The notes under the pieces were generated by a model. The model was not told the origin of the DNA and ran no database searches. It saw only the letters and a program-made list of their open reading frames with translations. Below are positions 62,503 to 64,000 of a stretch of 64,000 nucleotides of DNA, in pieces; the stretch's first letter is position 1, and every line of letters begins with the position of its first letter. Location: positions 30,704,821-30,768,820 of the forward strand of contig CM069590.1 in the NCBI GenBank assembly GCA_035771175.1, in the 5' to 3' direction. This stretch comes from Paratinospora sagittata. Taxonomy: Eukaryota > Streptophyta > Magnoliopsida > Ranunculales > Menispermaceae. The translations under genes and the position numbers were made by a program.

Positions 62503-63328
62503 CACCTGTTTTGCCTCAAGAACACATCAAACAACAGCTTTCGAATTCTACAAAGATCAAGCTCGAAGAACGAAGACATATCTCATGTTTAACGCATTAG
62601 TTTGATCCCTGGTGTGTAGGGTAACCCCTCGATCAATCTTAGCACTAAAACTCTGAAAATTGCAAAGTCTTCAAAATCACTTTCGATATAGAATTTCATT
62701 TTGACAAAAATGTTTTCCGAAAGGTTTTAATCATAATTTTAATGAGTTTTGAATGATTTAAAAGTGTTTATTCTTATATCAAAGTGTTTTGAGTCAATGA
62801 AATGGTTCTTTAGTGTCAAAATATTAATTTTTCAAAAATAAGGCTATCCAGCAATTTGCACGTCTTAGACTAAAATCTGATATTTCTAACGAGAAAAATG
62901 TGGGCACTTCTGCTTTCTCGATTTTTCTATTCCTTCACAGTTTTGCCAGGTTATCTTAATTGAAATATTCTCTAGTAACACCTAGATGATTCCCATTGTC
63001 TCGCACGCCCAAAAAACTTTAGATTGAACAATGTTTTGAATTCAAATCATTTTGTAGTACTCATTCTCTGATTTTCAAAAATACAACACGCACGATATTT
63101 GCAAGTTAGATTGAGCTTTTCGAAGAGTTTTTCAAGAAAAGAAAGTAATGATTCTTGCCTTTGCAAAAAAAGGCTTCGAATTGAATCAAAATTGCAATTT
63201 GTCTTGATGTTCAGCTAGTTTCTTCATTTTATCCCTTGTGTGCTAAGATTTGCAGAGGCTATCCCTTGTTTAAAACTCTAAGTATATGAAGTGGTCTCGG
63301 TAAGATAACACATCAAAAAGGAACAAAT
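62503..63328 (+). repeat. Chimeric L/S satellite unit
   Basis: The first ~300 bp is L type (TTTTGCCTCAAG, AGAATTTCATTTTGAC, GAATGATTTAAAAG). From about 62850 it is S type: CAATTTGCACG, AATCTGATATT, the 40-bp deletion (GTAGTACTCATTCTC) and a B-like tail. It also has GCTTTCTCG, the domain 1 form, where domain 2 has GCTTGCTCG. The exchange lies between the GAATGATTTAAAAG and CAATTTGCACG markers. It is 826 bp long and breaks the S/L alternation. Confidence 0.82.
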
Positions 63329-64000
63329 CACCTGTTTTGCCTCAAGAACACATCAAACAACAGCTTTCGAATTCTACAAAGATCAAGCTCGAAGAACGAA
63401 GACATATCTCATGTTTAACGCATTAGTTTGATCCCTGGTGTGTAGGGTAACCCCTCGATCAATCTTAGCACTAAAACTCTGAAAATTGCAAAGTCTTCAA
63501 AATCACTTTCGATATAGAATTTCATTTTGACAAAAATGTTTTCCGAAAGGTTTTAATCATAATTTTAATGAGTTTTGAATGATTTAAAAGTGTTTATTCT
63601 TATATCAAAGTGTTTTGAGTCAATGAAATGGTTCTTTAGTGTCAAAATATTAATTTTTCAAAAATAAGGCTATCCAGCAATTGGCACGTCTTAGACTAAA
63701 ATCTTATATTTCTAACGAGCAAAAGGTGGGCACTTCTGCTTGCTCGATTTTTCTATTCCTTCACAGTTTTGCCAGGTTATCTTAATCGAAATATTCTCTA
63801 GTAACACCTAGATGATTCCCATTGTCTCGCACGCCCAAAAAACTTTAGATTGAACAATGTTTTGAATTCAAATCATTTTGTAGTACTCTTGCTCTTTAAC
63901 CTTCAACTTCAAATTTTATAAAACACTCATTCTCTGATTTTCAAAAATACAACACGCAGGATATTTGCAAGTTATGTTGAGCTTTTCGAAGAGTTTTTCA
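63329..64000 (+). repeat. Partial L unit at the window edge
   Basis: The first 672 bp of an L unit (TTTTGCCTCAAG, AGAATTTCATTTTGAC, GAGCAAAAGGTGG, the 40-bp segment present, CACGCAGGATATT) runs off the end of the window, so the array continues to the right. Confidence 0.93.

Larger units (their letters stand above)
44726..64000 (+). repeat. Satellite array domain 2 with long/short higher-order repeats
   Basis: Twenty-two complete units and one partial unit. Short (S, 826 bp) starts: 44726, 46417, 48108, 49799, 51490, 53181, 54872, 57429, 59986, 61677, 62503. Long (L, 865-866 bp) starts: 45552, 47243, 48934, 50625, 52316, 54007, 55698, 56564, 58255, 59121, 60812 and 63329 (partial, 672 bp, cut by the window end). 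All have GTAGGGTAAC (an extra G), GCTTGCTCG in most, TTTTGCCAGG, and ACACATCAAAAAGG at the end. S units open TTTTGCGTCAAG with CAATAGC and TCTAATGCATTAG, and have TATTTTATTTTGAAAAAAATG. L units open TTTTGCCTCAAG and have AGAATTTCATTTTG and CACGCAGGATATT. Unit 62503 is chimeric. No gene was found in this stretch. Confidence 0.96.

Noticed and set aside
44726..64000. S units as separate genes or RNA genes because of their regular 826/865 alternation
   Set aside because: S and L units are the same sequence apart from one 40-bp deletion and scattered substitutions. There is no promoter, conserved frame or structured RNA pattern.
1..64000. Ribosomal RNA intergenic spacer or 5S array
   Set aside because: No 5S, 18S, 5.8S or 25S sequence or polymerase promoter is visible in any unit, and the period of about 864 bp has no room for the large rRNA genes.

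Overview
The window holds no protein-coding gene, tRNA or rRNA that I can support. It is almost entirely one tandem satellite array: 72 complete monomers and one partial monomer in a single head-to-tail orientation, with a basic unit of about 864 bp. The array is broken once, by a 1,507-bp LTR-retrotransposon remnant. This looks like nuclear heterochromatin of a flowering plant. The evidence is the unit size, the AT-rich sequence, the higher-order repeat structure, and a TG...CA LTR whose ends (TGTAATACCC and GGGTGTGACA) look like plant Ty3/gypsy-type LTRs. I do not recognise the satellite family and cannot name the species, nor say whether the array is centromeric, pericentromeric, subtelomeric or interstitial.

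Layout. Domain 1 (1-44725) has 50 monomers of 863-865 bp once the insertion is removed; unit starts are set at the recurring CACCTGTTTTGC or CACTTGTTTTGC. Small sets of linked variants, especially two alternative versions of the last ~250 bp (ends A and B, below), form a mosaic of local duplications, X-Y dimer blocks and longer segment duplications. Monomer 3 carries the insertion (2077-3583), flanked by perfect 5-bp target-site duplications CCAGC. It is a solo LTR read on the minus strand: poly-A-rich 5' end, then 18 copies of a 20/21-bp palindrome-bearing minisatellite, then a TATA box and a pyrimidine-rich leader.

Domain 2 (44726-64000) holds a distinct branch of the same satellite. Every unit has an extra G (GTAGGGTAAC instead of GTAGGTAAC). 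Long units (L, 865-866 bp) alternate with short units (S, 826 bp) that have lost 40 bp between two ACTC motifs. They form ordered higher-order repeats: a 3,382-bp tetramer (S-L-S-L) in two successive copies, then a 2,557-bp trimer (S-L'-L) in two successive copies, then a less regular stretch with a chimeric unit. The last monomer of domain 1 already shows domain 2 variants in its second half, so the switch falls inside or just after it, near 44.49 kb.

Nothing here works as an operon or pathway. The biology is array evolution: unequal exchange, gene conversion and local amplification, plus one retrotransposon insertion and LTR-LTR deletion that later amplification did not spread. All comparisons were made by eye; identities and copy relationships are qualitative.
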